64,000 nt of DNA from Serpula lacrymans var. lacrymans S7.9 (GCF_000218685.1 NW_006763296.1:2314907-2378906); one strand, 5' to 3'. Positions 34,751 to 47,442 are shown, counted from the stretch's first letter. Made by a program: numbers and translations. The notes: generated from the sequence alone by a model not told the origin.

Positions 34751-36290
34751 ATGGACTACGCCGCGATGAAGACTCCAACGTGTTATCGGAGGGTCGACGC
34801 GCACATACCGTCTGCCACGCTAGGTTGGAACTTGAGCGCATGGTGCTACTTACCATCCGACGGATCGAATGCGTCACCCGTGATCATCATGTATGCATGC
34901 TATCCCCTGAATGATGTGTACGCGAGGATTCTGACTAGGGCTTGGACTCGTAGGGGTCATGGGTTATCGTGCACCAAAGCCATGCAGCTCGAACCTTTTG
35001 CAAAAGTATTTGCTGCTGCCGGATATGCATGCATTGTGTTTGACTATCGTCGATGGGGAAATTCCGGTCAGACTCGATTATCGGTACTGTGAAAAGTGAC
35101 GCTTGCTGACGACCTAGATCCTCCCCAATTTTCTCTAAAGATGGTACACCTCGTCATTGTGTTTCTAGTAAGGAACAAGTGGAGGACTATACGAGCGTCG
35201 TCACCTACTGCAAGACAAGTCACGAGTTCAACCGGCGTCCTATTGTCCTGTGGGGTTTTAGTGCAGCCGGTTTGTGGTACTATTTTGGGTGTTCATGTGG
35301 TTTTTCACTGATACGCCTTCAGGGGCTCACTGTTTGACACTTGCCGCAGAGGTAACATTTCCCATGTCTTGGGCTCGCATCTTTTGACCTCATCACCCAC
35401 TCCCAAAACAATTTCCCTATCTGAAACCGAAAAACAGAAACAGTTTGACGTGTCCTCCATAATTGTGTGTGCACCGCATACTCGGCCTCATTTGGAACTA
35501 TCGTTGTGTTGGTGGTATGTCCAGATGATGGTTTTGGTGTTTGTTGATTCTATCAGACGAGTGTTGAATTTGTCTCCATTGTACGTTCCGGCTTATGCAC
35601 GTCCGGGGAAAATCGGCTTTTTGAACGCACCAGGTGCGTATGAGGGATTCCAGAGCATCATTCTGTCACCAGGGTAAGTGGCAGCGATTATCTTGTTCTA
35701 AAGATACGGACTAGAAGCTCATCCCATCCTCCTTCCTTCTCCCTTCCTCAGCGATCATATCAATCAAGTAAGCAAACACCCCAAAAAAAAACACACATCA
35801 GTGGATAATCCCAGCTCCCGGCCCACCCTTATCTCCCTTTTTATTGTTTTATTAATTCATGGTTTCTCCAGGTTTCCGCGTCCAGTTTCTTGGAGCCCGT
35901 TTTTTGCAGGCCGTACGACACCGCGGCTTCTATCTCGCGTCCGGCTCTCGTCATCGCTGCAGAGAGAGACAACGTCTGCTCTTTCCCCGATATGCTCTCC
36001 ATGGCTGAGACGATGCCGGCGGGCGAGGTGGTGGTGGTGTCTGGAGGTAAGCATGATGCTCTCTGTGTGGTCCCTTTTTGTGCGTGCGACTCTGATATGG
36101 TTCAATGCTGATTATATAAAATGTTTTCAAAAAAAAAACAGACAAAAAAAAAAATGGTGCTGCTGTTGATGGCGCTGAACGTTGAACTTTAGGCCATTTT
36201 GAGATGCTTCCGGGGAACGAGTCCTACGATGTATCGCTGAAGGCGCAGTTGGAATTCTTGAAAAGAACGACGGCGCTGAAGAGGGGATGA
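34751..36290 (+). CDS. Alpha/beta hydrolase
   Basis: A serine hydrolase of the alpha/beta fold; the substrate is unknown. Spliced by homology, it reads MDYAAMKTPTCYRRVDAHIP at the start, the oxyanion segment VIIMGHGLSCTKAM, FAAAGYACIVFDYRRWGNSD, the nucleophile elbow WGFSAAGAHCLTLAAE, a cap region (PLYVPAYARPGKIGFLNAPG), the acid in ALVIAAERDNVCSFPDM and the catalytic histidine in VVSGGHFEML, ending LKRTTALKRG at TGA 36288-36290. The Ser-Asp-His triad is therefore complete. The GGHF motif is itself split by an intron that contains two long A-runs near 36130-36155. At least six introns, all about 50-110 bases. Uncorrected, the ORFs look broken, but I found no true frameshift. Confidence 0.8.
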
Positions 36291-38066
36291 GCGTGAGGGG
36301 GTGGGACGTGTTGGAGCTTTTGCGTTTTTTTTTTTTGGGGGGGGCTGTTGTTTGTGTTGTTGTTGTATGATATACTTGGGATGAATGGGTTGTTATTTAT
36401 GTTATAACTTGAAGGGGGGGGGTCGTTACTTTGCTGGTCTTTGAAAAGTCATTTTTGTACGAGCTTTCTATTGTGTTGTGGTATATATGTCAATTTCATG
36501 GAATGGTTGCGGTGTGGTGGTCGCACACAACACAGACACTGTATGTACATGTACACACAGTGAACGTCAATTTGCAGGGTAAATTATGTATGTGAATCGC
36601 GGGGTCTCAAAACCTTTTGTCTAATGAAGCGACGCACGGTGCCCGGTTAGTTGTTCCGAAGGGCCCTGGGACCTTTCACTTCACTGTGATTTTTTTAATG
36701 GGATATTGTGTTCGCTGGAAACCCCCGACGCGACTCGGACTCATCCAACTTGAACGTTCTTGAACTCTCGAACGAGCAGACGTCCGGTCTAAGCCCTCGC
36801 AATGAATGGGCGAGTTCAGCGTCGTGGCTGATGCGCATGTTTGAGTATGGTCGCTAAAAGCCCCGTCAACGTTCATGTGCAGCCATGTTCTCGCAAATGA
36901 ATGTTTTTAACGTCGTACGAGCGCAAGGTGAGTCGAAGATGGCAGTGAATCGTGCGGGTGCCAGTCGGTGTTTAGGCTCAGGTTTCAGGTTTTGGACGAT
37001 GGCGGCCTGATAAGTTCACGTTTTGGCTACGAGGTTTCCCGAGGACATAGGCTTCCTCAGGCTGTCGCTCCGTCTATCACGGCCGCGAAACATGCGACTG
37101 TTTTTCGTGGAGAGAACGAAGATGGGGTATTGTGATGGGTCTTACGTGTTGTGAAATGTCAGTGCGGGGGGTCCAGGTAGTTTGACCATAGTTAGTGGGC
37201 AGGGACTGCAGCGATGCTGCCAAAGGAGCTAATCAATGATCGAGTTGATTTGGACGCAAGTTTGAGCGTTTCGTCTGATATAAATACCCTTCTGTGCTGA
37301 AACAGACAGGCTTAGGGATTAAGGGACCTAGTTTTTATGGCTCTTTATTTTTCGCGTTGGTGGACGCATGTCAGCAAGGTGAAGATTAATAAGGAAGCCG
37401 CTGATAATCTGATGCATTCTGTGTGGAAATTAAGAAAAGTATGCGACGTCGAACAGTGATGTGCGGTGGAGGCTGAGTTGAGAGTGCTGTCGGGTGGAGG
37501 GTTGAGTGGTAATATATAGATACGGTGTGGCAGGACTGGTGCCGTAAATTGTGGTTGACAAGCATGCCAGTGACCCTCAAAATACAGGCACGTCAATTTG
37601 CTTTCTGTGTGAGTGTGGCTGAGGAGGGTGTGAGTGCGGGTGCGAGTGCCAGGATGTCCGAGATCTGAGATCTGAGAGTGGGTAGTTCCGATGACGTATG
37701 GGATGTTCACATGTGTCATGCAACCCTAGATTTGGTTTCAATGACCCCGGATGATGGAATGATGTCATGGTCGCCATCGGACCTGAGAGGTTTGGTTAAG
37801 CGGGAGATGCCGATGTTGGCCGAGTATATGTACAGAGTCGACGATTTCTGTGATTGAGGACTACCCAAGACATTCCGACATGCGCGGCAAATAAGTGGAA
37901 CCCGTTTTGACCATGTGCCATCGCGTCTATCAGTAAACGTTGGAACGTACAGGTTCCCATCAACACCAGGTGGAGTCCCCTTGATTTTCAGTCCGTTATA
38001 GTATCTTGTCTTTTTCTTCTTATTTAGCACCCCCCTTTCCCCTTCCTTCTCCCTATCTCTCCAATC
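36291..38066. other. Intergenic, 1.8 kb
   Basis: It begins with T- and G-homopolymer runs (about 36325-36345 and 36413-36422). A TATAAATA at 37279-37286 could belong to an unrecognised transcript or to the distal MFS promoter. The last 90 bases are a CT-rich tract before the MFS ATG. No coding sequence recognised. Confidence 0.4.
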
Positions 38067-40539
38067 ATGTCCAGTCCTAAAGATGCTCCAATCCATGAGA
38101 AACAACTCGAGCTTGCTGACGACATCTCCCAGGAAGTTCAGGCAGAGGGCGTCGGCAGAGAATACGAACTCAAGTGTGGTCTCAGTCAGTCTGCCGCTCT
38201 TATTTTACCATCCCCACATTGACACCCCCCAAAGTCAACCGCTGTTTCCAGGAAGAGTGAGTCCCGTGGTGTTCTCGACTCTCACCATCATATCCAACCC
38301 CACTGCAGGATCGGCTTTGGCATATACCAAAAGCAACTATTTGTATTGACCGGTCTCGGTTGGCTAGCAGACAGTGAGTCCTCCTCCTACTTTCTGCCTT
38401 GTCTCCAATATCTCATCCCTTCTCCAGATCTGTGGTTACAGGGTCTCGCTGTCGTCCTTCCACAGATACAACAAGAATTTAATCCAAAGGAAGTCGAATA
38501 TGCCGTCCTCGCTGAGTTTGCTGGCCTCATCGTCGGTGCAACCCTCTGGGGCATCATGGCAGATGTCATCGGCAGAAAATTGTCTTTCAACGTATGTCCA
38601 TCACACCTTTATATTTGCAATCTATCTCTCAGGCTCTATTTTCCAGATCACGCTCTTTATCGCTGGAGTATTCGGTCTCGCAGCTGGCGGTGCCCCTAAT
38701 TTTATTGGCTTTTCTTGCCTAGTCGCCTTCATGGGCTTTGGTGTCGGTGGAAAGTGCGTCCATGCGAACATCACCGTGACGAATTACTGAACTCTTATCT
38801 CTTACGACCAGCTTACCTGTCGACGGTATGTATACAAGGCATCTCTTCCATCTCCTTCTCTCAGTCTTATCTAGGCGCTCTTTATCTCGAGCACATACCA
38901 CAATCTCACCAGGTACCCTTTCGTCTATCACACTGCCATCACACGTGATATTCATATTTCTCGATACAGTGGACGCTTACCCTACTCTCTGTCTGGTGGG
39001 CCCTTGGGCAGCTTGTTTCCTCTGTTATTGCATGGGGTTTCATTGCTAAATTTTCTTGCGATTCCTCCATACCTGCCGGCCAATGCCCCAAATCTGAGAA
39101 CATGGGCTGGCGATACACTCTGTACGTTCTCTGGCCCCCCGTCTTTCACTAACTCTCTCTGACAGTTTTGTAGCTATATGTTGTAAGTTGCTTAAGATAT
39201 TCGATTGTCGCGTGCCATCTCATAAGATATTTATGTACAGGGGTTCTTTGACTCTCCTCATGTTCGTTTGTCGATTCTTTATATTCGACATGCAAGAATC
39301 TTCAAAATATCTCGTCGCCCAAGGACGTGACGAAGAAGCCATCAAGGTGTGTATTGCAATTCTCTGTCAACTAGAGACTCATATGGATGTCATCATTTTT
39401 ATAGGTCCTTGCGCATATCGCTCGACGGAACGGGAAGACTATTACTCTGAAGTTGGAAGATCTGCAAGCTATTTCTGGAGAATATCCTGTGGCTAATACT
39501 AAAACGACTGAAAAGTTACAGACCACCATCCGGAACGTGTTTTCTGGCTTGTCTCTGTACGTCCTACCAAGGCCATTCTTTGACGAGAAAATGTCTGAGA
39601 CGAACCTCATCTAGGTCTCACATCCGACCTCTATTTTCGAGCAAACGTCTAGGTGTCAATACCACTCTTATAATCATAATTTGGGGGTACGCATATCATA
39701 CACCTATGCTATCTATTTGCTGACACCAGCCTTACCCAATCAACAGCCTAATCGGCCTAGCGTACCCCCTATTCAACGCCTACCTCCCCCTCTACCTCGC
39801 CGCCCAAGGCTCCTCCGACGGCTCCTCCGACACCTACGAAACCTACCGCAACTACACCATCATCTCCGTGCTCGGCGTGCCCGGTTCCTTCATCGCGTGT
39901 GCGGTGGTGGACTGGACGAGGAAGCCAAGGAGCAGCAGCGGTGGCGGCGGGTTCACGATCGGGGGGAGGAAGCTGTCGTTGGCGGTGTCGACGATGTTGA
40001 CGGGCGTATTTTTGTTCTTGTTCACGACGAGTAAGACGACGGATGCGGTGCTTGGCTTTTCGTGCGCTTCGTCGCTCACGCAGTAAGTCCATCAAGTCAT
40101 TAAATCCACTAACGATTCGGTCGTTCATGCCCCTTTTTCTCGTAGAAACGCGGTAAGCTGGGACACTGTCTCTTTTTTCCTGATTGTCGAGTTACTGACT
40201 GCTCGTGGGTGCTCATGAAGATGTACGGCGTGCTGTATGCGTACACGCCCGAGGTATTCCCCGCTCCTCATCGCGGCACGGGCGACGCCCTCTGCTCCGC
40301 TCTCAACAGAATCGGCGGGTTCATCGCCCCTCTCATCAAAATCGCGACGACGCCAGCGACGGGGACTGTTTCTGCCAACGCAGCGAACGGTCCCGTGTTC
40401 GTATCGGCCACTTTGTTCTTGGTGGCAGCTATCCTGACGATGTTGCTCCCCATCGAGGTCAGTCCCCCCACGGTTTTTTTTCTGATCATGTTCAAATTCA
40501 CATCTAATTGTGTAGACTGCTGGGAGGTCGGCTCTATAA
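38067..40539 (+). CDS. Major facilitator superfamily transporter (SP/SVOP-like)
   Basis: A membrane transporter of probably 12 helices. The N-terminus is hydrophilic (MSSPKDAPIHEKQLELADD). The first helices include FGIYQKQLFVLTGLGWLAD and LWLQGLAVVLPQIQQEF, and the MFS loop motif reads LWGIMADVIGRKLSFN (G-x-x-x-D-x-x-G-R-K). Later parts include FMGFGVGGNLPVDG, a central loop with SSKYLVAQGRDEEAIKVL, IIIWGLIGLAYPLFNAYLPL and the C-terminal YAYTPEVFPAPHRGTGDAL (the PESPRFL/PET-type sugar-porter loop), ending PIETAGRSAL at TAA 40537. The substrate is unknown: sugar, phosphate or organic ion are all possible for this clade. Twelve or more introns; small coding segments make single-exon ORFs misleading. 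It converges on the arrestin gene. Confidence 0.85.
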
Positions 40540-40968
40540 TCCAATATCCAGCGCGATGGATATGACTAGCTCCATGCGAGCGCCTCAAGTGACGAATAGA
40601 AAAAAGTCGTTTACTTGGGAAGGGGGGTCATGGCGACCATAGTCGTTAATGATCGTCAGTGTTATATGAAAGCACAGTGTGGAGGTGGTGGTGGTTGCAA
40701 GTCGTAAGTAGTAGTAGTAGTTAAGGAGGCTAGCGGCATATAATGAATAATGAAAGAAAATTGGAAGAGAAAGATTGTCCCCAAAGTGAATAATGAGAAA
40801 CACGCAAAAACAAACAAACAATAGATTGACTCGAGGAAAGCGTAATGGTAAGATGATACATACAATCAACTAATGACGAAAACCAAAAAAACGAAAACGA
40901 AAGGAAAAGATGGTGATAATCTGATGATATATCCAACGCCAAGCCTCTCATCCTTGATATTGCCAGCA

Positions 40969-43900
40969 TCACCTGAGGACAAGCAACTTGGGGGTTGNNN
41001 NNNNNNNNNNNNNNNNNNNNNNNNNNNNNNNNNNNNNNNNNNNNNNNNNNNNNNNNNNNNNNNNNNNNNNNNNNNNNNNNNNNNNNNNNNNNNNNNNCAC
41101 TTCGGTCACCTTGCCGCCCCTGCCTCCTCGCGCGGAACGGATGTCGTACTTGACCTCTGGATCCGGGGGCTGTGCCGGGAATCGGGGTAGACGTGGGGAG
41201 AGGCCGCGGTGGTGAGAGGGTGAGAGGAAGGCGTTGGCGTTGGCGGGCTGTTTCGTCGGGACGGGTCGTTTGTCTGCTGCGGGTGGAGGGTCGGGCGACT
41301 TGTTGGATTTGGGGGGTGCGAAGGGGAGGGTGGGTGACGGTTTCTTGGTGTGGGTGTGATGGGAAGCTGGCGGGCCCATTTTGGCCATGGCCTCGACTGG
41401 AGAGCGCGTCGATGACTTGTCCGCTGACGTGGGCGTCGCGGTCATCTTCAATGTCGCGATAGGCACGAACCCAGACGAACGAGGATTCGGAGAGGCGGAT
41501 ACATCTTCCTTCTGAACGCCGCCCTGATCGGCACCGACAGGCTTCTCCACTGCAGTCACGGGGGTGAGGGGAGGTGGGGGGAAAGATTCCTTGGCGACGA
41601 TAGGAACGAAATGGGATACTGATGGCGATGGCATCGGGGACGAGTCGTCCACAGCTGGTGGAGGAACGGCAGGGTCGATCTGTCCCAGCCATGCGGCGAT
41701 CCGGCCTTTTGCCTCTTTGCGCAACTTGTGCACTTCCTCGCCCTTGGGACCTTTCTCCAGCTCCCGGAACTTCCGTCTGCCTGTGCGCTTTTGTATATCT
41801 GTATCGCCACTGCTATCCCTGTCTTTATCCTTGTCTTTGTCCTTGTTCCCGCTCCTGTCCTGAAACTTATCTGCCGCCCTGTCAAAGTACTCGTGTGACT
41901 TCCTCCGTCTCCCTTGTACATCCTTTCCATCCTCGCTGAACCTTCCACCAGGCTGCTGTGTCCGCTCATCCGAATCCCGATCCTGCTCGTTCTCGTTCTC
42001 GTACTCATGTTCATGCTCCAGCTCACTTTCCCACCCTCTTCTATCCCCCAATCCGAAACCCATCCCTCCCTTCTCCTCACTACTCTTCCCACCTGCGAGT
42101 GTCAGACTCGATATTGCGCTATCGTTGACACCCTCCACTAATACCCCGTTTGTCGAGGGTGGTATCGTGATGGGCATGACGGCGGCCCTTGCTGTAGGGT
42201 GTACGACGGCTCTCGCGTCAGGTCGCATAGTATCCCTTTCGAGCTTCCGTGTTCCAACCTCGGCGAGTAACCGTCGTTCCAGGGCGTCAAGACCGCTTTC
42301 TTCCGGCACTGTCAGAGCGGTGGCCTTTTGCTTACCCGCCCCAGCACCCAAACCTGAGGTCATTTCGGTCATTGTCATGGTTGGGGCGAGTCGAGTGAAT
42401 TTGACGGGTGTGATGGCAGCGAGAGGCGGCGTGGGTGGGGTGGTACTGGCGTCGGCGTCGGCTTCAGGTGCAGAGAAGATATCATCTACGCGTGGACGTC
42501 GACCTGAAAGAGCCAGTAATCGATCTTTCGTAGAGGGGACAGGAGGAGACGGGAGGGTTTTTTCTTTGCCCTCCTTCTCTTCCTCTTTCCCGCTCAAAGC
42601 ATCCACTCCCGTATTATCCCCACCGTTGACCTGCGCCTTGGGCAGATCGCCGCTCAAGTCTTGACTTTTCCTCGCTACGTCGTCCGCCATCTTCTCGAGT
42701 GCGCGTACACGGGATGATTTAGTAGCTTCAGTGGTGTACGCATATGCATAAGCATGAGAATGGGGGGAAGTGGATACATTAGTGTTGGACGTGTGGGAGT
42801 CGGCATTCGCAATGGAGGTCGAAGTATCGACAGCTGGAAGGGCTACAGGGATAGATACAGTATGAGTGGAGTGCTTTGGAGAGGGCGCTGGACGCGGAGA
42901 GTGGATGACTCCCTGGGTATCATGTGGATTCGGCAGAGGAGGGATGGTGATTGAGAGACTTGCGGAGATGGGAGATTGGTATGGTTGCGCGGACTGAGGG
43001 AGAGGTCCAGGAAGAGGCTCAGAAAACGGAATATCATGGTCAGAGATAGCTTGATTCGAATTGGCGGCGGGTGATGCGCCGCCGCTCAAGGAATCAATAG
43101 GGGAGAGACCGGGAGATAGGTAAGGCTGCCCTGGCGGAGAAAGCTGACCATGCGCATAATGAGGAGAAAGGGGAACAGGATAGGGCGGGAAAGCCTGATG
43201 ATGTTGGTACTGCACGGAGGGATCTACCGTTGGATTCGGATAAGGGTGATAGTTATAGTCCGCGTGCTGAGGGGAAGTCCAGCCTGGCGTTGGATTCGCA
43301 TACATCTGGTGAGTGTGTGGAGGATAAGGAACTGGGGAAAGGCTGGAAATTGGAGGTGGGGAAAGGGCATGAGCATATGCGCGTTCTCCGAGGTAGTTGC
43401 TCTCCATGATGGGATAACCAGTTTCTGAAATAGGATAAGGGAGTCCTGGTGGGTAGTAGGCCTGCTCCGGGGGAGGGGAGGTGAATTGAGGGGGTGAAAG
43501 CGGTAACGGTGCTATCGGGGCTGCCAAAGGATGAAATATAGTGACGGGGAGATCCAGGATAATGGGTTGTCTGGAAATATAAATGAATCATAGATGAGCA
43601 AGCTTTATAACAGGTATGGAAAAATGTAAGGCAGTTGATACAACTGCCAGAACAGGATTACATGAGAAAATGAAAAAAGTCCGGCGTAGGAGACATAACA
43701 ACTTTCAATAGCATGAGGAATGAAAGTTAGTTAAGAAAATTGTGCAGACAACTAACGCTACTGCAGATGTATCTTATACGGATACGGAAATGAAAAAGGA
43801 ATCAGAACACTCACGTGCCAAGGGGCATCTCAACTTTTACGCTGAGAACACAACGAACTTCGAAAAGGGCATCCGTTAAACTCACTCCTTTTCCCTCTAC

Positions 43901-44930
43901 CCTTCTCCCAGTCCCGTCCTCGCTATCTCCACCCACCCGCACTCCACCTCTCGCACCACGAGCTGTGCGAGGAACGTCGACGACGAGATGCGCGACACCC
44001 TCAGAACCTGGTGGGACGATATAGTCGGAAGTAATGAATGCAACACTTGTGAGCGTTTCAGATGTGCCCAGGTGGGGTTTATCGGGTGGGGGATGTGATA
44101 GGTGGAGGGTGCGTGTGAGAGTAAGGGTAACCCCTGTCGTCTGCATTCCACGGTCAACATATCAACTTGGATGAAAGAAAGTCATACATACTGTTTTCTG
44201 AGAGTGGTTTTTCAGTTGAAGTTCAACGCAGACGCTTTCGCCTGCAACGACGATGCCGCCAACGACTCTCGCTTGTACCCACATTCTTCCACCATCCGCG
44301 AGGACTACACCTTCAGGATGCACTGCCCTTGTTAGAGAGGCCTCCCATCCCTCCACAATGCTGACATCCTTTTTGTCTGTGACAACTCTTTTCTCACCTC
44401 TCCACGCAACGCCGACGCTTGCGCGGACTTCGTATCTAATGCTTGCATCTCCAAAGGCAATGGAAGACGGGGAGGTAGGGGGTATGGGAAAGCGAAAAAA
44501 GAAAGTGGTGAGCCCACGCCGTGCAGGGTAATGGTGTGTTGGCAGAGGTGGATCGGATGGGTCTAGCTGGACTTCGTGTTCCGTGAGAACGGCATTGGAT
44601 GGGGGAAGATTTGGGCCCTGGAAAAGGCGACGAGTGTGAATAAAAGTAGACGTTGCTGAATGGTCGCGGGCCGTTATTTCTACATGATAAAGCGTTCAAT
44701 ATACTCGTCATGAACCTTTGACGTGATAACGTACCTTGGATAGCAAATAATTCAACCATTATAACGCCAATACCTAGACCTGAGTCCATGTCTGCACGGC
44801 ATTCTAGTTCCATTTTACCAGATACATTGCTGCCTGCTACGAAGGTGGGGTCGGACAATATGAGTGAGACTTTGACTTTAGAATGATATGGCGATGCATT
44901 CATCGGTTCTGGCCTAGTCTGGAGGGCCAT
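40969..44930 (-). CDS. Alpha-arrestin-domain protein (3' end lost in assembly gap)
   Basis: Arrestin-related trafficking adaptors recruit Rsp5-type ubiquitin ligases to membrane transporters for endocytosis. The start at 44930 (MALQTRPEPMNASPYHSKVK) precedes the arrestin-N strand pattern VKVSLILSDPTFVAGSNVSG and IGVIMVELFAIQG. The arrestin-C half includes VVAGESVCVELQLKNHSQKT and LTLTRTLHLSHPPPD. From 43527 a single long exon encodes a disordered proline/serine tail of more than 800 residues with charge runs (KDKDKDKDRD). The conserved word KYDIRSARGGRGGKVTEV runs into the N gap at 41097. The true C-terminus is unknown: the few codons beyond the gap (40969-40997) are not reliable. I see no PPxY in the readable tail, only looser PPGLPY and PPGQPY. 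Confidence 0.75.
40998..41097. other. Assembly gap, 100 N
   Basis: Exactly 100 undetermined bases, the usual placeholder for a gap of unknown length. It truncates the arrestin gene. Confidence 0.99.
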
Positions 44931-45834
44931 TGGAAGGCAAATAGATGTAGGAATATATCAAATTCGGATATTGCAACGAAAGCAAAATAATGATAATGAT
45001 TTGAGCAGTGGTTTGAGTTAGAGAAGATGTGCTGCCTTGAGTATTGGCTGGTGTCTTGAAACAGATTGAAGCAAACGTTCAAGATAGATGTTTCATGCCT
45101 TGCAAAAGATAGTCCGGTGTGTGTCGATACAGAATACAAGAGGGAATATAGGACTGGAGATAATGCTGAGCTCGTCAACGGTGCATAGCGCTCAGAAGAA
45201 ATTGAAACATCAGATGGCAGTACCTTTATTTGTTCGTGTTAGAACCCAAGGCCGTCGCCTTCAGCACCAAACAGTCACCAAACATTGAAGGTGCTTCCCC
45301 AATAACCTCTCCGCACACTAACCACGGCTCTAAATTGACGTTACCTGGCTATGCTGCTATGATAATTTCCCAAAAGGTGTATACTTGAATGCGCAGCTAT
45401 GAATCTACATTTATTGTGGATCTTAGGACACTATTGCTCGGGTTGTATGGCAATGTGGACGTCTTACTCAGGCTATGATGTTATTTGACCATGACTACAA
45501 ATTAGTCAAGCTCCTGGTACGCTTTGATATCCGATAATACTCAATTTAGAGGAACAATTCTCGAGCTTGACCACCGACACCAGCTTCGGAGAATGACCAT
45601 TCCCATCTGTTACTTATCTCCATGGTCGATTTTTGTATTTTCCATCGGGCACTTACCTGTCCAACGCGCAATCGAAGATTCTACTTCCGCCTTTATAATT
45701 TTGGTTTTCATGCCAGTCTGCTAGTCAAGGTTTGCGCATTATGGTTTACCTGATACGTTGCTTGAACACTATCTTACACGATATAGCGAACACGGACCAC
45801 GAGATGTCTTTACACATTACATGGAATGGCGACC
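44931..45834. other. Intergenic
   Basis: The arrestin promoter and the 3' flank of the methyltransferase-GT8 gene. No further gene recognised. Confidence 0.45.
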
Positions 45835-47442
45835 TTATACCATCTCCACACGATTCTTGAAATTATCCATCGCGACACGAATTGCCTCGTTCTTCTTCTT
45901 CTCACAAATCTCTCTGTACTCTGACGATGTCTTCCAGCCATGCCATGCAGTTCTCTCCAGCACAGTCCACCAATCGTTTCTGAATGGGTGGCCTGGTGCA
46001 CCAGCATAGCCCCATGGCTTAGACGTGAACGGCTGGACCCACGGATTGAGTACCGCTGCTAGCTCGGGATGAAGGGGTCCAGAAAAATGGACAATATTAG
46101 GCTGCTTCATCTCCTCAAGCCTCAACCTTGTTCTCTCGGCAGATGGGGAATCAGCATAAGTTCCCAGTCCCTGCGCATTCCAATTCAACCCAAGCTCTGT
46201 CCAATCTCCTGTCAAATGCACATTCAACGCATCCTGATCGAGGAATCGTGCATTCTTCATTTGCCTCCCTGTCGTTTCGAGTTCGGCAAGACGCATCCTC
46301 ACTTTGGCGAGGTCGATCAGTAAGATGCCAGCGTTGAAGTAAGGGCCTCTGGTGATTTCGTCATGTCCCAAAGGGAACCCAACATCTGGTGCTGCTGCCA
46401 ATGATTTATTTTCCAAGTCTACGTTCCACAGTTCATGCAAGTCGCTTCGAATCAGCGTATCGGAATCGAGGTACAGGACACGTTCGACTGGCAGGATCTT
46501 GAGCATGTCTATCTTGGCCCAGACTACGCCTAAGTCCGCCGTCAAACTGTTGTCGTGCAACTGAAGAAAAAGGATAGTGACATCTGTTCTGGTAGGAACC
46601 GATGCTGTAATTTTATCCTTATCTTCGTTGGAGAGTCCGCAATCAATAACATAGATGGTAATCCGACCTTGGGTCCTCTCGACAGCGCTGCGGATGGTGA
46701 CTGCTGCAGGCATTGCATAAGATGACTCTACCGTTAGGGCTATGTTGATTCCATAACCAAAAGCTTCTGTAAGTCCCAGTTTCGCCTTTTCCTTGACAAG
46801 AAAGCCGATGCGCATGTCAGATGTCTTCTTCAGGATCATCTGGTATTGCTCAGGATTTGTTGAGATGCGTTCGTATTCCCCATCATGGAGAGTCAAGAAA
46901 GCATCAATTCCGCGCCTGGGATGATGAATACTACTTTTGGGTTCTCGATCCCAATTGTAGTCATCAAATATGAAGATACAACCCTTTCTCGCCAACCTCC
47001 ACGCAAGCTCTCCGTCCAGGAAAGTATCATCAGCTTCGTGCGAGCCATCGACATAAATCCAATCAAAGCCAGGATTCGAAGACGTCATCTCTTCCTCCAA
47101 AATAGTCATAAGAGCTGGGAAACTGAATTCGTCAAAAACACGATTTGGTTTGCCAGAGAGTGAGAGATTATGTGTGATCTTGCGGTATCTTTCTTTTCCC
47201 GCCTCAGTGCCCATCAAGTCGAAATGGTCGATGCAGACGATCTCTCCTCCATTGACGCATAGATCGCTAAGAAGGAAGACGGCCGAACGGCCCTCCCAGG
47301 AGCCTATTTCAAGAACTCGTGGTTTGGGAGAGTCGACGAGGGTAAAGAGGCTTTTCCAAGTATCAATATTGAACGAAAACCAGTCTTGGGTTGGGGTGAA
47401 CTGGTATTTATCCGGGCTGGACTCTTCGTTGGAGGAAGACAT
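45835..47442 (-). CDS. Fusion of SAM methyltransferase and GT8 glycosyltransferase
   Basis: A 535-residue protein from one uninterrupted exon. Residues about 20-205 are a class I SAM-dependent methyltransferase of the Methyltransf_24 type: motif I VLEIGSWEGRS (43-53), EIVCIDHFD after it, and FDWIYVDGSHEADDTFLDGE with IFIFDDYNWD, a presumed metal- or substrate-binding core. Residues about 230-500 are a GT8 retaining glycosyltransferase: INIALTVESSYAMPAAVTIR, the DXD motif in VLYLDSDTLIR (DSD at 326-328), PYFNAGILLIDLAKVR, LDQDALNVH and NIVHFSGPLHP. No signal peptide or membrane helix, so it is probably cytosolic. Head-to-head with the epimerase-transferase gene 1.2 kb away. The absence of introns contrasts with most neighbours. 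A natural reading is a sugar transferase with an attached sugar O-methyltransferase, but the substrate is unknown. Confidence 0.85.
   Translation of the reverse strand: MSSSNEESSPDKYQFTPTQDWFSFNIDTWKSLFTLVDSPKPRVLEIGSWEGRSAVFLLSDLCVNGGEIVCIDHFDLMGTEAGKERYRKITHNLSLSGKPNRVFDEFSFPALMTILEEEMTSSNPGFDWIYVDGSHEADDTFLDGELAWRLARKGCIFIFDDYNWDREPKSSIHHPRRGIDAFLTLHDGEYERISTNPEQYQMILKKTSDMRIGFLVKEKAKLGLTEAFGYGINIALTVESSYAMPAAVTIRSAVERTQGRITIYVIDCGLSNEDKDKITASVPTRTDVTILFLQLHDNSLTADLGVVWAKIDMLKILPVERVLYLDSDTLIRSDLHELWNVDLENKSLAAAPDVGFPLGHDEITRGPYFNAGILLIDLAKVRMRLAELETTGRQMKNARFLDQDALNVHLTGDWTELGLNWNAQGLGTYADSPSAERTRLRLEEMKQPNIVHFSGPLHPELAAVLNPWVQPFTSKPWGYAGAPGHPFRNDWWTVLERTAWHGWKTSSEYREICEKKKNEAIRVAMDNFKNRVEMV

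Noticed and set aside
34990..36200. Hydrolase region as a frameshifted pseudogene
   Set aside because: Conventional introns restore every conserved block, including the GGHF junction, so the gene appears intact.
36320..36425. Long T and G homopolymers as a poly-A retroelement scar
   Set aside because: No coding remnant, target-site duplication or terminal repeat around them.
41556..42664. Long antisense ORFs within the arrestin tail
   Set aside because: Shadows of the GC-rich low-complexity coding exon on the minus strand.
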